Both the position numbers and the translations under genes were made by a program. The notes beneath the pieces were generated by a model that saw only the letters and a list, made by a program, of their open reading frames with translations, was not told where the DNA came from and ran no database searches. A stretch of 64,000 nt of DNA, from contig NZ_JYJF01000023.1 in NCBI RefSeq assembly GCF_000955975.1, positions 1 to 64,000 on the forward strand. The letters are read 5' to 3'. Position 1 is the first letter of the stretch; each line of letters starts with the position of its first letter. This document shows, piece after piece, positions 47,064 to 55,231 of this stretch. The DNA is from Saccharothrix sp. ST-888. GTDB lineage: Bacteria > Actinomycetota > Actinomycetes > Streptomycetales > Streptomycetaceae.

Positions 47064-48472
47064 GCGCGGTAGTCCCCCACCGAGTGGATCTCGTAGACGC
47101 ACTCCTCGGATTCGATGATCGCGCCGTGCAGACGGTTGCGGTTGATCACCGTGCCCTCGCCGGCTTCCAGGATCTGGTGCGACTCGAACCCGGCGACGAA
47201 CTTCATGGTGCCGGAGACGATGTGGCACAGCTCGTCGCCGTCATGGCAGTGGGTGTTGGACAGCTCGCGATAGGGCTCGACGATGTTGGCCACCGGCGGG
47301 GTCACCCTGCCGCTGCTGATGGCCTCCCAGACCGGGGCGTGCAGCTCCTTGTTGGCCGGCCCGCTGTCCATCCAGGCGATCTGGTCCGCGAAGTCACGGT
47401 CGGCGATGTCCGAGATGATCTGGAACTCCTCGAAGCCGCGCACGATTTCGGGGATGATCACCTCGCCGTGCTCCTCGACCAGCGGCAGGATCAGCTTCTC
47501 CAGCGCCATCCGGCCGTGGTGCACGTCGATGCCGATGTGCTCGGTGAAGTACTCGACGTCGACATCCGGGCCGAAGACCTTGGTCAGCAACTCCGCGGCG
47601 CGGCGGCAGAAGTCCACGAGTGCGGTCTCGGTGTAGTAGAGCGCGCCGATGTACCGGAAGAACAGCTCGTGGTTCTTCCCCAGGTAGTGGAAGTAGTTGT
47701 TCACCATCAGGCTGCTGTTCAGGTAGTACTGCCAGTAGTGGTGAACGTCCGAACGCAGCCCGACTGACTCCAGGGTCCGCTCGAAGAGGTGGCTGTGCTT
47801 CGTCTTGTGGACGCCGTAGCCGTACTCGTCGATGATGATCTTGAACCACTCGGACTGGGCCGGGCCGTAGTACCCGAGCACGTTCCGCAGCATCGGCGAG
47901 GCCTCGGACAGGAAGTCCGGCGCGAACTGGATGAGCCAGGTCTTGGCGGCCCGGACCGGGTCCGTCGACTTCTCGATCGCGATCTCGGAGAGCGTGGGCT
48001 GGGTCAGATCCCGGTCTTCGAGCGCGCGGAGGTAGGTCTCCAGCTCGGCCTTCGTCCACTTGCCCGAGACCTCGACCTCCTGGTCGAGGAAGCCGAAAGC
48101 GAATTTCTCCAGGGAGGGGCGGATGATCTCGCCGAGCGCGCGGTTGCTCGGGCTGTAGTACTGCTTGAAATCGTCCCACTTGTCCTTGAGTCCGGCCTTG
48201 GGCAGGAACATGAGGTCGGATTCGTAAATGGCGGCGAGTATTCTCTGTGCGGCCAGGCCCTCGTAGTGGAGTATTTCACTGCGGGGCAGGACGCGGCTGA
48301 AATCCAGGTACGGCAGTACCTGCGGCCGGAGCTGGCGACGGTACGGGTTGTCGTCGTTCTCCCATTCCTCGTTGTCGAGGTAAATCGGGTTCGTCGCGTA
48401 CTGCACGACGTATTCCTTGAGCCGCTCAGGTGTCAGCTCGAACGGCTTGTGGGGGGGAAGTGCGTGGCTCAT
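47051..48472 (-). CDS. sznF: SznF homologue: N-nitrosating diiron/cupin N-oxygenase
   Basis: The 473-residue protein matches SznF of streptozotocin biosynthesis in length and layout: N-terminal dimerisation region, central heme-oxygenase-like diiron domain (about 130-370) and C-terminal cupin (about 395-473). SznF hydroxylates N-omega-methyl-arginine twice, then rearranges it to an N-nitrosourea. The diiron ligands I recall for SznF (E189, E215, H225, E281, H311, D315, H318) are all here with a +1 shift: E190, E216, H226, E282, H312, D316, H319. The cupin histidines are H408, H410 (NTHCHDGDELCHIV) and H449 (NRLHGAI). GGAAAGG precedes the ATG at 48472. Confidence 0.95.
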   Translation of the reverse strand: MSHALPPHKPFELTPERLKEYVVQYATNPIYLDNEEWENDDNPYRRQLRPQVLPYLDFSRVLPRSEILHYEGLAAQRILAAIYESDLMFLPKAGLKDKWDDFKQYYSPSNRALGEIIRPSLEKFAFGFLDQEVEVSGKWTKAELETYLRALEDRDLTQPTLSEIAIEKSTDPVRAAKTWLIQFAPDFLSEASPMLRNVLGYYGPAQSEWFKIIIDEYGYGVHKTKHSHLFERTLESVGLRSDVHHYWQYYLNSSLMVNNYFHYLGKNHELFFRYIGALYYTETALVDFCRRAAELLTKVFGPDVDVEYFTEHIGIDVHHGRMALEKLILPLVEEHGEVIIPEIVRGFEEFQIISDIADRDFADQIAWMDSGPANKELHAPVWEAISSGRVTPPVANIVEPYRELSNTHCHDGDELCHIVSGTMKFVAGFESHQILEAGEGTVINRNRLHGAIIESEECVYEIHSVGDYRACLS

Positions 48473-48524
48473 CGTCGACCCTTTCCAAGTCGGTTGGGAA
48501 TGCTCAGGAGATCTCGGGGCGCCG

Positions 48525-49622
48525 TCAGGAGACCGAGGTGATCGACAGCCGGCCGTCCTGCCAGAGGAGATCGACACCGACCGCCTGGCCGGCGGTGACC
48601 TGTACCGGCGGGTCGAGCGGGATCAGCGCCTGCATCCAGTGCGAGCTCTTGTTGTCCGGAGCGTTCCGCAGGGTCACTCGTGCGCCCAGGTCCATCTCGA
48701 ACCAGGCGACGACGCCATGAACGATGCCGTCGGCCGTCGCGGTCAGGGCCACCTGGCGGCTGCCGTCGTCGAGCGAGCCGTGGACGAAGTCGAAGCTCAC
48801 CAGTTCGGTGGCGGCGGAGAGCATGGTGTGCGGCCAGGTGTGCAGCCGGACCGGGAAGTGCCCGACGGTGGCCAGCGAGTTGATCACGCCGATGTCGAAA
48901 CCGCAGGCGTTGTGCACCTGGTTGAGTCCAGCGACGACGGACGACTGCAGCAGCGCGCCGTGGATGCGGGCGGAGGGCGGCATCAGAATGCCGCCGGGCG
49001 CCAGGAGGTGCTCCCTGGCGTGCCGCATGGTGGGCAGGATGCCTTCGCCGATCAGGCCGCAGTCGACGATCTCGGAGACGATCACGTCGACCGGCCGCTC
49101 GATGTCCCGGCCGACGACCAGCTCGTCCGACCTCCGGGGGATCACCGTGATCACATCGGACAGTCCATGGGCGGCGACCACCTGGGTGGCGATCTCGGCC
49201 ATCAACGGGTTGGCCTCACAGCTGATCACCTTGGCGGCACCGGCCTGGGCCGCCATCATCGCCAGCAGCCCGGTACCGGCGCCGATGTCGAGGACGTGGT
49301 CGCCGGGCTTCACCTGGCGCTCCACCGCGGTGGCGAGTGCGCCGTTCCGCTCGATGTCGTTGAGCATCGCGAAGTGCCAGCGCGGGATGAGATCCCGGGC
49401 CAGGTTGCCGACCAGCTGAGAGGTCGGGGCCGATGCGTTGACGACTGCGGTGACTGTTTCGTTGATAGCGGCCGACATGCGGGCTATCTCGGCCGCACTC
49501 GCCTGGAGCGAGGCGAGCAGAAGTCGGCTCGCCCCACTCTGGGCACGACCGGCGGCGGTTGGTTCGGATAACTCTCCGGCAATGTCGGCAGAGCCGGGAT
49601 AGTCGACAACCTTGCCTTGCAC
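48525..49622 (-). CDS. sznE: SznE homologue: PRMT-like arginine N-methyltransferase
   Basis: The 365-residue protein is a class I SAM methyltransferase of the PRMT type. The SAM site is HVLDIGAGTGLLAMMAAQAG and the PRMT double-E loop is VIVSEIVDCGLIGEGILP, which binds the guanidinium group. In streptozotocin biosynthesis SznE makes N-omega-monomethyl-L-arginine for SznF. The gene lies 52 bases upstream of the SznF homologue. The GTG start at 49622 follows TTGGGGGAG at 4 bases; an ATG at 49478 has no good ribosome-binding site. It is the first gene of the operon. Confidence 0.9.
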   Translation of the reverse strand: MQGKVVDYPGSADIAGELSEPTAAGRAQSGASRLLLASLQASAAEIARMSAAINETVTAVVNASAPTSQLVGNLARDLIPRWHFAMLNDIERNGALATAVERQVKPGDHVLDIGAGTGLLAMMAAQAGAAKVISCEANPLMAEIATQVVAAHGLSDVITVIPRRSDELVVGRDIERPVDVIVSEIVDCGLIGEGILPTMRHAREHLLAPGGILMPPSARIHGALLQSSVVAGLNQVHNACGFDIGVINSLATVGHFPVRLHTWPHTMLSAATELVSFDFVHGSLDDGSRQVALTATADGIVHGVVAWFEMDLGARVTLRNAPDNKSSHWMQALIPLDPPVQVTAGQAVGVDLLWQDGRLSITSVS

Positions 49623-49961
49623 TGTCTCCCCCAACTGAGAGGTGGATTGACTGGGCAAAACGGGATAAGGAAAGTCAGCTGACTTTGATCGGGAACGGGG
49701 CCCGCAGACGGCGATCCATTCCGGCCGTGCCCCCCCGCCGGTTGAGTAGAGCATAGGAGAGGCAACCTGACAAGGAAGTTCCAGGAGCGTTTGGGAGCGA
49801 CTCCGGTGCTTCGAGGGGAGAGTGCCAGATCTGGTCGGCCGGACGGGTGGCCGAACGGGCGCCGGTGCCAATTGCTCGACGCAGCTGCACCATTTCTCTG
49901 TGCCATTCGATGCTACTGGGAATTATCTGTCCGTGACTCTGTCAGATAGTGCGGCGAGACC
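49623..49961. promoter_or_regulatory. Divergent promoter region between biosynthesis and repair operons
   Basis: These 339 bases separate the divergent SznE and 2OG-oxygenase genes and hold no supported gene. TATCTG (49924-49929) and CAGATA (49943-49948) form an inverted repeat with a 13-base spacer just before the oxygenase start. It is a candidate operator able to coordinate the two operons. Confidence 0.5.
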
Positions 49962-50807
49962 GTGATGTCCGAAAAGCGCCAGCCTCCCTGCCCGGACCGG
50001 GCCAGCATCGACACCATGGACAGCACCGCCACGGCCCTCTCGCTCTTCGACCTGCCGGCCGGGGAGGCCAGGGCGCCGATCGCTCCGCACGTGGCCGACC
50101 GGCCCGACCTGCCCGGCCTGAGCGAGCTGAACTGGCGTTCGCTGTATGAGGAGTTGAGCCGTGACGGGATCGCGGTCACCCCGCCGCTGCTGACCGCTGA
50201 GCAGTGTGCGGAGATCGTCGGCACCTTCGACCGCCCGGGGCTCTTCCGCTCCACCGTGGTGATGCAGCGGTACGGCTTCGGCCGTGGTACGTACAAGTAC
50301 TACGCCGATCTCGAAGCCGTGCCGCTCGTGCGGACCTTGCGCGAGAGCCTGTACCCGCCGCTGGCCTGGATGGCCAACCAGTGGGCGGCTCAGCTGAACG
50401 AGCGGACCTTCCCCACCGCCCTGCCCGGGCTCGCGGCCGAGTGCGCCGCCAACGGCCAGACGCGGCCCACGCCGCTGATCCTGCGGTACGGCGAAGGTGA
50501 CTACGCCTGCCTCCACCAGGACGTCTACGGCGACGTCGTCTTCCCGCTGCAGATCGCCGTCATGCTCAACCAGCCGGGCACGGACTTCACGGGGGGCGAG
50601 AGCGTCTTCGTCGAACAGCGTCCCCGTTCCCAGTCCCGTGCGATCGTTGTCAGGCCCGACCGCGGCCAGGGCGTGATCTTCCCGGTCCGCCACCGCCCGG
50701 TCCGTGGCACGAACGGCTTCCGCCGCCACCCCGTCCGGCACGGCACCAACGCCGTCGCGACCGGACGGCGCAACGTGCTGGGCATCATCTTCCACAACGC
50801 CACCTGA
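49962..50807 (+). CDS. 2OG-Fe(II) oxygenase, COG3826/Oxygenase-NA type (first copy)
   Basis: The 281-residue protein has a double-stranded-beta-helix 2-oxoglutarate/iron oxygenase domain. The iron motif is LHQDVYGDVVFPLQ (His185, Asp187) and the distal His is in RRHPVRHGTNAV (His260), near a conserved arginine pair. It resembles the Oxygenase-NA family (PF09859), described as acting in oxidative demethylation of damaged DNA. It is the first gene of a five-gene plus-strand group. The start is uncertain: GTG 49962, ATG 49965 or ATG 50016. I infer removal of alkyl lesions. Confidence 0.85.
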   Translation: MMSEKRQPPCPDRASIDTMDSTATALSLFDLPAGEARAPIAPHVADRPDLPGLSELNWRSLYEELSRDGIAVTPPLLTAEQCAEIVGTFDRPGLFRSTVVMQRYGFGRGTYKYYADLEAVPLVRTLRESLYPPLAWMANQWAAQLNERTFPTALPGLAAECAANGQTRPTPLILRYGEGDYACLHQDVYGDVVFPLQIAVMLNQPGTDFTGGESVFVEQRPRSQSRAIVVRPDRGQGVIFPVRHRPVRGTNGFRRHPVRHGTNAVATGRRNVLGIIFHNAT

Positions 50808-50826
50808 CAGAGGACAGCAAGAGATC

Positions 50827-51330
50827 ATGACGCTTTTCACGACCACCGACAGTCCGCTGGGTGAACTGCTGCTGGTGGGCGAGGAGTCCACGACCACGGC
50901 GGACGGGATCGCGCTCGCCTCGCTGTCGCTGCCCGGCCAGAAGGGCGGGGCCCAGGTGCAGGACGGCTGGCGCCGGGACGACCAGGCGTTCGCCGGCCTC
51001 GCCGCGCGGCTGGGCGAGTACTTCGCCGGCGGTCTGACCACCTTCGACCTCGAAGTCACCGGCCGTGGAACCGACTTCCAGCGGCGGGTGTGGGCGGCCC
51101 TCGATGCCATCCCGTACGGCACCACCACGACGTACAGCCGCATCGCCGAGCAGGCCGGTTCGCCCGCGGCCGTCCGAGCGGTCGGAGCAGCGATCGGCGC
51201 GAACCCGCTGCTGGTCGTCCGCCCCTGCCACCGGGTGATCGGCGCCAACGGCTCGCTCACCGGCTATGCGGGCGGCCTCCCGGCCAAGCGGCACCTGCTC
51301 GCCCTCGAAGGCGCCATCCAGGCTGCGTGA
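50827..51330 (+). CDS. ogt: Methylated-DNA--protein-cysteine methyltransferase
   Basis: The 167-residue protein is a full-length O6-alkylguanine-DNA alkyltransferase. It removes the alkyl group of O6-methylguanine in one irreversible step. The active-site PCHRVIG is at residues 133-139 (Cys134 is the acceptor), the DNA-binding helix is in YSRIAEQAGSPAAVRAVGAA, and TGYAGGLPAKRHLLALEG follows. It lies between two 2OG oxygenase genes in one operon, next to a cluster predicted to make a methylating nitrosourea, so a self-protection role is likely. Confidence 0.95.
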   Translation: MTLFTTTDSPLGELLLVGEESTTTADGIALASLSLPGQKGGAQVQDGWRRDDQAFAGLAARLGEYFAGGLTTFDLEVTGRGTDFQRRVWAALDAIPYGTTTTYSRIAEQAGSPAAVRAVGAAIGANPLLVVRPCHRVIGANGSLTGYAGGLPAKRHLLALEGAIQAA

Positions 51331-51341
51331 GGGGGACGCCC

Positions 51342-52067
51342 GTGATCACCGACTCCGTCTCGGGCCGGCCGGCCCGTCAGGTGGCGACAGCCGACTGGCA
51401 GGCCCTGGCCGAGGAACTCGACGAGTACGGCTGCGCCCTGACGCCGCAACTCCTCACACCGGCCGAATGCCGGGAGATCGTGGCGTGCTACGACCGGCCG
51501 GAACTCTTCCGTACCACCGTGGACATGGGCCGCCACCGCTTCGGCTCCGGCGAATACCGCTACTTCACCCATGACCTGCCCGAACCCGTGGGCGCGCTGC
51601 GCGAGGCGTTCTACCCGCACCTGCGCGCCATCGGCCACCTCTGGGCGGAGCGCCTCGGCCGAACGGCACCCTGGCCGGAGAGCTTCGCCCAGTGGCTGGA
51701 CAGCTGCCATCGGGCCGGGCAGGTCAAGTCCTCCCAGATTCTGTTGCGCTACCAGGCCGGAGACTGGAACGCCCTGCATCGCGACATCTTCGGCGACCTC
51801 GTCTTCCCGCTCCAGGTCGTGATCGGTCTCGACGAGTACGGCACCGACTACACCGGTGGCGAGTTCCTGCTCGTGGAGCAGCGTCCACGCGCGCAGTCCC
51901 GGGGGATCACGACGGCACTGAAGCAGGGCCACGGCCTGATCTTCACCACCCGCGACCGCCCGGTCCGTTCGGCCCGGGGGTGGTCTGCGAGCCCGGTCCG
52001 CCACGGGGTCAGCACCGTGCGCTCCGGGCGTCGGCACGCCCTGGGGCTGGTGTTCCATGACGCCTGA
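51342..52067 (+). CDS. 2OG-Fe(II) oxygenase, COG3826/Oxygenase-NA type (second copy)
   Basis: The 241-residue protein is a paralogue of the first oxygenase in the same operon. Its iron motif is LHRDIFGDLVFPLQVVI and the distal motif SPVRHGVSTVRSGRRHALG. It lacks the longer N-terminus of the first copy. The GTG at 51342 has AGGGGG seven bases upstream. It follows ogt by 11 bases, and the Ada-domain gene overlaps its end. Two paralogues in one operon suggest two lesion specificities or a heterodimer; both are inferences. Confidence 0.85.
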   Translation: MITDSVSGRPARQVATADWQALAEELDEYGCALTPQLLTPAECREIVACYDRPELFRTTVDMGRHRFGSGEYRYFTHDLPEPVGALREAFYPHLRAIGHLWAERLGRTAPWPESFAQWLDSCHRAGQVKSSQILLRYQAGDWNALHRDIFGDLVFPLQVVIGLDEYGTDYTGGEFLLVEQRPRAQSRGITTALKQGHGLIFTTRDRPVRSARGWSASPVRHGVSTVRSGRRHALGLVFHDA

Positions 52068-52380
52068 GCGGCAGCCGCCGGCGCCGGCGGCGAACCACGA
52101 CTCCCCGGCGGCCGACCGCAGTTACACACTGCTGGGCGCCGACGGCCTTCCCTACGTCAGCACCCGCCCGGGCACCCTCGGCGGCCACCGCCGAGGCTCG
52201 CTGTACGGACGGCTGGACTGCTCGGCCGCCCGGCGGGCGATCGCCGCCGGGGGATACGTCAAGCACCGGGTCTTCTTCGCGAACGAGGCCACCGCGATCG
52301 CCGCCGGCTACCGTCCGTGCGCCGTCTGCCTACCCGCCGAGTACCGGCAGTGGACGGTCCGACGGAGGAGCCGGCCGTGA
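52057..52380 (+). CDS. Stand-alone Ada metal-binding-domain protein
   Basis: The 107-residue protein is like the N-terminal zinc domain of Ada, which repairs methylphosphotriesters by taking the methyl group on a zinc-bound cysteine. The family landmarks GTLGGHRRGSLYGRLDCS and VFFANEATAIAAGYRPCAVC are present. Only three cysteines of the usual four are seen (DCS, and RPCAVC). His in GGYVKHRVFF could be the fourth ligand. It has no AraC or methyltransferase domain. It overlaps its upstream neighbour by 11 bases and its downstream neighbour by four. It may act as a sensor or repair module. Confidence 0.85.
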   Translation: MTPERQPPAPAANHDSPAADRSYTLLGADGLPYVSTRPGTLGGHRRGSLYGRLDCSAARRAIAAGGYVKHRVFFANEATAIAAGYRPCAVCLPAEYRQWTVRRRSRP

Positions 52381-52937
52381 ACCTCGCTCCGGATTCCGCC
52401 GGCTCCCGGTCCTCGCTGCTCCGCCCGGCCGAGCTCACCGCGGAGGCTTCCCTCCCCGCGCCCGGCCCGCACACGGAGGCCGAACTCGCCGCGCTGATCG
52501 GCCTGCTCACCGCCGGGCGGACCCGGGCCCGGACTGTCTGCCTCGGCCACAGCCGCGACGAGGCGTCCCGCACCGCCGCGCGGGCATTCACCGAGGCTTG
52601 GTGCGCCCTGCCGGGCCGGGTGGTGCTGGCCGTCGTGGACTGGCCCGAGCACGCGGCCTCCTGGCTGCGGCCCGCGCGACGGCTGACCGCCCAGCAGCCG
52701 GACGTATGGGTGATCGCTGCGGCGGGGACCGGCTGGGCACAGCTGGCCCGCCGACTGCGGCACAGCACCGACTGGGCCCCGGCCCGCACGTACGGGTTCG
52801 CCTCCCTCGCCCAGGAGCACACCGTCGCTCTCGCGGGCCACGGAACCCTGGACGGGGTGCGCGGCGCGGGCGCCGACGGCAGCTACTGGGAGATCGGCGA
52901 CGGCTCGCTGACCAGCTTTCGGTCGCGCCGGCGGTGA
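52377..52937 (+). CDS. Uncharacterised protein at the end of the repair operon
   Basis: The GTG at 52377 overlaps the stop of the Ada-domain gene and has GGAGGAG upstream, giving 186 residues. The core alternates beta strands and helices (RVVLAVVDWPEHAASWLRPA, then QQPDVWVIAAAGTGWAQLAR and TYGFASLAQEHTVALAG). The strand-helix pattern could be a Rossmann-like or periplasmic-binding-like fold, but no signal peptide is present. I do not recognise the family. The tight coupling suggests a function linked to alkylation damage. Confidence 0.7.
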   Translation: MNLAPDSAGSRSSLLRPAELTAEASLPAPGPHTEAELAALIGLLTAGRTRARTVCLGHSRDEASRTAARAFTEAWCALPGRVVLAVVDWPEHAASWLRPARRLTAQQPDVWVIAAAGTGWAQLARRLRHSTDWAPARTYGFASLAQEHTVALAGHGTLDGVRGAGADGSYWEIGDGSLTSFRSRRR

Positions 52938-53289
52938 ACGCGTGGAGGTAGGGCGGCGGGGAGCAGGTGTGATCCCCGCCGCCCTTTCCGTGTCGCTCAG
53001 AGAGCCCGGCAGTGGGTGCGTGGTGGTCCATCGGGCGGCCCCGGAGGCAGGGCGGGCACGAGCCCGGATGATCACGGAGTCCTACCGTTCAGGCGTGGGT
53101 TCGCACTGCTCACTCGGAAGATCGGTCGGCCCAGGGGTCCTGGGTATGGCTGTCATGGAGGAGCGGATGGGACGGCTCGGAGAACACGGCCGCCCGTGGC
53201 CCCGCGACGACTCGACCGCCAAGCGGGATGTGCGACTCGATCGCTCTGTAGGACTACGTCGGCAAGGTCGCCTGCCGGATCGGGTCGCG

Positions 53290-53420
53290 ACGACGAGCAG
53301 ACGGAGCTGGCCGTGCCCCGGATCTGATAGCGGTCGACCTGCGCATCCTCACCACCCGCCGCACCGACCTGGTCAGCGACCGCGACCGGGCCATCGCCGA
53401 CAAGCCCGGCGAAGCCATCC
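53290..53420 (+). pseudogene. Probable remnant of an IS110-type transposase
   Basis: One frame encodes DLIAVDLRILTTRRTDLVSD followed by RDRAIADKP, resembling the middle of IS110-family transposases where a helical DLRxLxxRRxDLVxDR segment is found. Stops and frame changes surround it, and no inverted repeats or complete frame are seen. The whole stretch 52938-53580 otherwise holds no supported gene. Confidence 0.4.
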
Positions 53421-53580
53421 GCAATGCGCTGGGGGACGAAGATCCTCCAACCGGTTCTGGCACGACGGTGGCACGACCGACCTGACGACCCGCACCGCTC
53501 GAACAACGGCGAAGGGCTAGTTCCCCGGAATCACCCCGGCGAGCCGGCCCTTCGTACGTGCTGTGGATCTCCGGACAGAG

Positions 53581-53622
53581 AGCCCCCTGTCGGGTTCGAA
53601 CCGACGACCCCCGCTTTACAAG
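53581..53622 (-). tRNA. Displaced 3' half of tRNA-Thr (att site of the integrated element)
   Basis: Read on the minus strand, the 42 bases contain the anticodon loop CTTGTAA (anticodon TGT), the 3' anticodon-stem strand AGCGG, the T arm GTCGG-TTCGAAC-CCGAC and the 3' acceptor strand AGGGGGC plus T73. The bases that should form the 5' anticodon-stem strand (TTTC before the loop) do not pair. So it is only the 3' part, a duplicated attachment core, not a working tRNA. The intact tRNA is expected at the other end of the element. Confidence 0.8.
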
Positions 53623-53920
53623 GAAAGGCGTGGGGCAACTGCTCTGACCTGCGGCGTCGTTACGCTGCGGTTCTCAGGCAACCTCCACCGTGACTATCCC
53701 CCTTTCCCCGTGATTCCCTCTCCGATCGGGCACAGCTGGGGCACGCCCAGAGGCGCCTTCCGCTGGCGCGGTTACGGGATCGGCGACCGACGCTTTACAA
53801 GATCCTCCCGGGTCGAACGGGACCAGCCAAAGCCTCTCCTTGGGGATCACGGTCGGGTGCTCGCCGGGCCACCTGCGGTTGACCCCCATATCTGGGGACC
53901 TCGTCGCCGCGCCCAATCGG

Positions 53921-54370
53921 TCAGGCGACCAGTTGACGACCATCATGAGCACGGACAGCGGGTACATCCGAGTGCAGCGCATCCTGAACCCGGATGGCGT
54001 ACATCTCCCCCATCTTGGCGAGAGCGTCCTCGGCTCGCAGCCAGCGAACCTCGGTTGACTCATCCGAGGTTCGCGGAGCGCCACCCACGGGGCTACAGCG
54101 GAACACCAGAGCAACCACGCCGAGGGTCATGTTCTTGTAGACCCCGGTCAGTCGCTCCACGGCCACGTCGACACCGGTTTCTTCCCGGACTTCCCGGGCA
54201 ACGCCCGCTTCGACCGACTCCCCGAGCTCCAGCACCCCGCCAGGCGGCTCCCACGTGTTGTTGTCGGCACGCCGGATGACCAGCACCTGGCCGTCTTCCC
54301 GTACGACTACGCCAGCCACCGATACCGAGTGGAGCGGCGTTGACCGTCCCTGCTGAGTGCTGTTACTCAT
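53921..54370 (-). CDS. Nudix hydrolase, Pif-like immunity factor
   Basis: The 149-residue protein has a complete Nudix box, GGVLELGESVEAGVAREVRE followed by ETGV, with the flanking WEPP and the later REVREETGVDVAVERLTG, so it should cleave a nucleoside diphosphate derivative. In pSAM2 the Nudix protein Pif blocks redundant transfer into cells that already carry the element, and it too lies next to the regulatory genes. The gene is divergent from the GntR gene, with overlapping promoter regions. The start at 54370 is chosen to avoid overlap; an ATG at 54394 is in frame. Confidence 0.85.
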   Translation of the reverse strand: MSNSTQQGRSTPLHSVSVAGVVVREDGQVLVIRRADNNTWEPPGGVLELGESVEAGVAREVREETGVDVAVERLTGVYKNMTLGVVALVFRCSPVGGAPRTSDESTEVRWLRAEDALAKMGEMYAIRVQDALHSDVPAVRAHDGRQLVA

Positions 54371-54398
54371 GTATATGAGCATAGGAGGTTCCACCCAG

Positions 54399-55178
54399 AT
54401 GAGGAGTGGAAGCGTTCGCGAGACCTCTGCACCCCGGTACCTGCAGATTGCCGAGGACCTCGCGGAACAGATCCAGAAGGGCGTCCTGCCCCCTGGCGAG
54501 AAGATCCCCAGCGAGTCCGAGCTGATGGATCGCTACGGCGTCGCGCCTGGCACTGCCCGGAAGGCAGTCGCAGAGCTTCGCGCTACGGGCCTGATCGAGA
54601 CGCACCACGGCAAGGGTTCGTTCGTGAAGTCTCGCCCCCCGGTCAACCGAAAGTCGTCGGACCGCTTCCGGCGCTCCCACCGGAAGGCGGGTAAGGCGGC
54701 CTACCTCGCCGAGGCCGAACAAGCCGGGGCCAAGCCGTCCATTCGGGTACTTTACGTCGGCCCCACCGAGGCGCCGGCAGACATCGCGGATCGGCTGTCC
54801 GTAGCCCCGGGCACTCAGGTTCTGGCACGGCGCCGCCTGTACTTCAGCGATGGCGTGCCCACCGAAGAAGCCACGTCGTACCTGCCGTGGGATATCGCCA
54901 AGGACATCCCCGAGCTGTTCGCCGAGAACCCCGGGGGCGGCGGGATCTACGCACGCCTTGAGGACCACGGCCACATCCTGGCCGAGTTCTCGGAGACCGT
55001 GCGCGCGAGGTTGGCAACCAAGCCTGAAGCCGTGTCACTCAGCCTGAGCCCCGGGGCCCCGGTCATCCACCTGACCAGGAACGCGTACACCGAGGCCGGC
55101 CGAGTCGTGGAGGTCTGCGACACCCTCATGGCCGCTGACCAGTTCGTTCTCGACTACCGCATCCCCGCAGGAGACTGA
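54399..55178 (+). CDS. GntR/HutC-family regulator (KorSA-like)
   Basis: The 259-residue protein has a GntR winged helix (residues 8-75) with IPSESELMDRYGVAPGTARK and a UTRA effector domain behind it (LARRRLYFSDGVPTEEATSY). In AICEs such regulators repress transfer and replication genes. AGGAGG lies ten bases before the ATG. A hairpin terminator follows the gene, then a set of repeated CTTATRTAGAGGAG half-sites, the likely operator. A related sequence, ATGTATATGAGCATAGGAGG, lies at its own start. Confidence 0.9.
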   Translation: MRSGSVRETSAPRYLQIAEDLAEQIQKGVLPPGEKIPSESELMDRYGVAPGTARKAVAELRATGLIETHHGKGSFVKSRPPVNRKSSDRFRRSHRKAGKAAYLAEAEQAGAKPSIRVLYVGPTEAPADIADRLSVAPGTQVLARRRLYFSDGVPTEEATSYLPWDIAKDIPELFAENPGGGGIYARLEDHGHILAEFSETVRARLATKPEAVSLSLSPGAPVIHLTRNAYTEAGRVVEVCDTLMAADQFVLDYRIPAGD

Positions 55179-55200
55179 CGCAAGATCACCTAAGAGTCGA

Positions 55201-55230
55201 CAACCCCCCACGCCGAGGCGAGGGGGGTTG
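55201..55230 (+). terminator. Hairpin terminator after the GntR gene
   Basis: CAACCCCCC and GGGGGGTTG arms with an inner CGCC/GGCG pairing form a stable hairpin 22 bases after the stop. Confidence 0.75.
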
Positions 55231-55231
55231 A

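Noticed and set aside
49478..49871. Longer and shorter starts for the SznE-like gene (ATG 49871, ATG 49478)
   Set aside because: The 49871 start adds an unstructured leader with no ribosome-binding site; the 49478 start lacks one too. GTG 49622 has TTGGGGGAG at the right distance.
53581..53622. Complete functional tRNA-Thr gene
   Set aside because: Only the anticodon loop to 3' end is present; the bases on the 5' side do not form the anticodon stem, D arm or acceptor stem.
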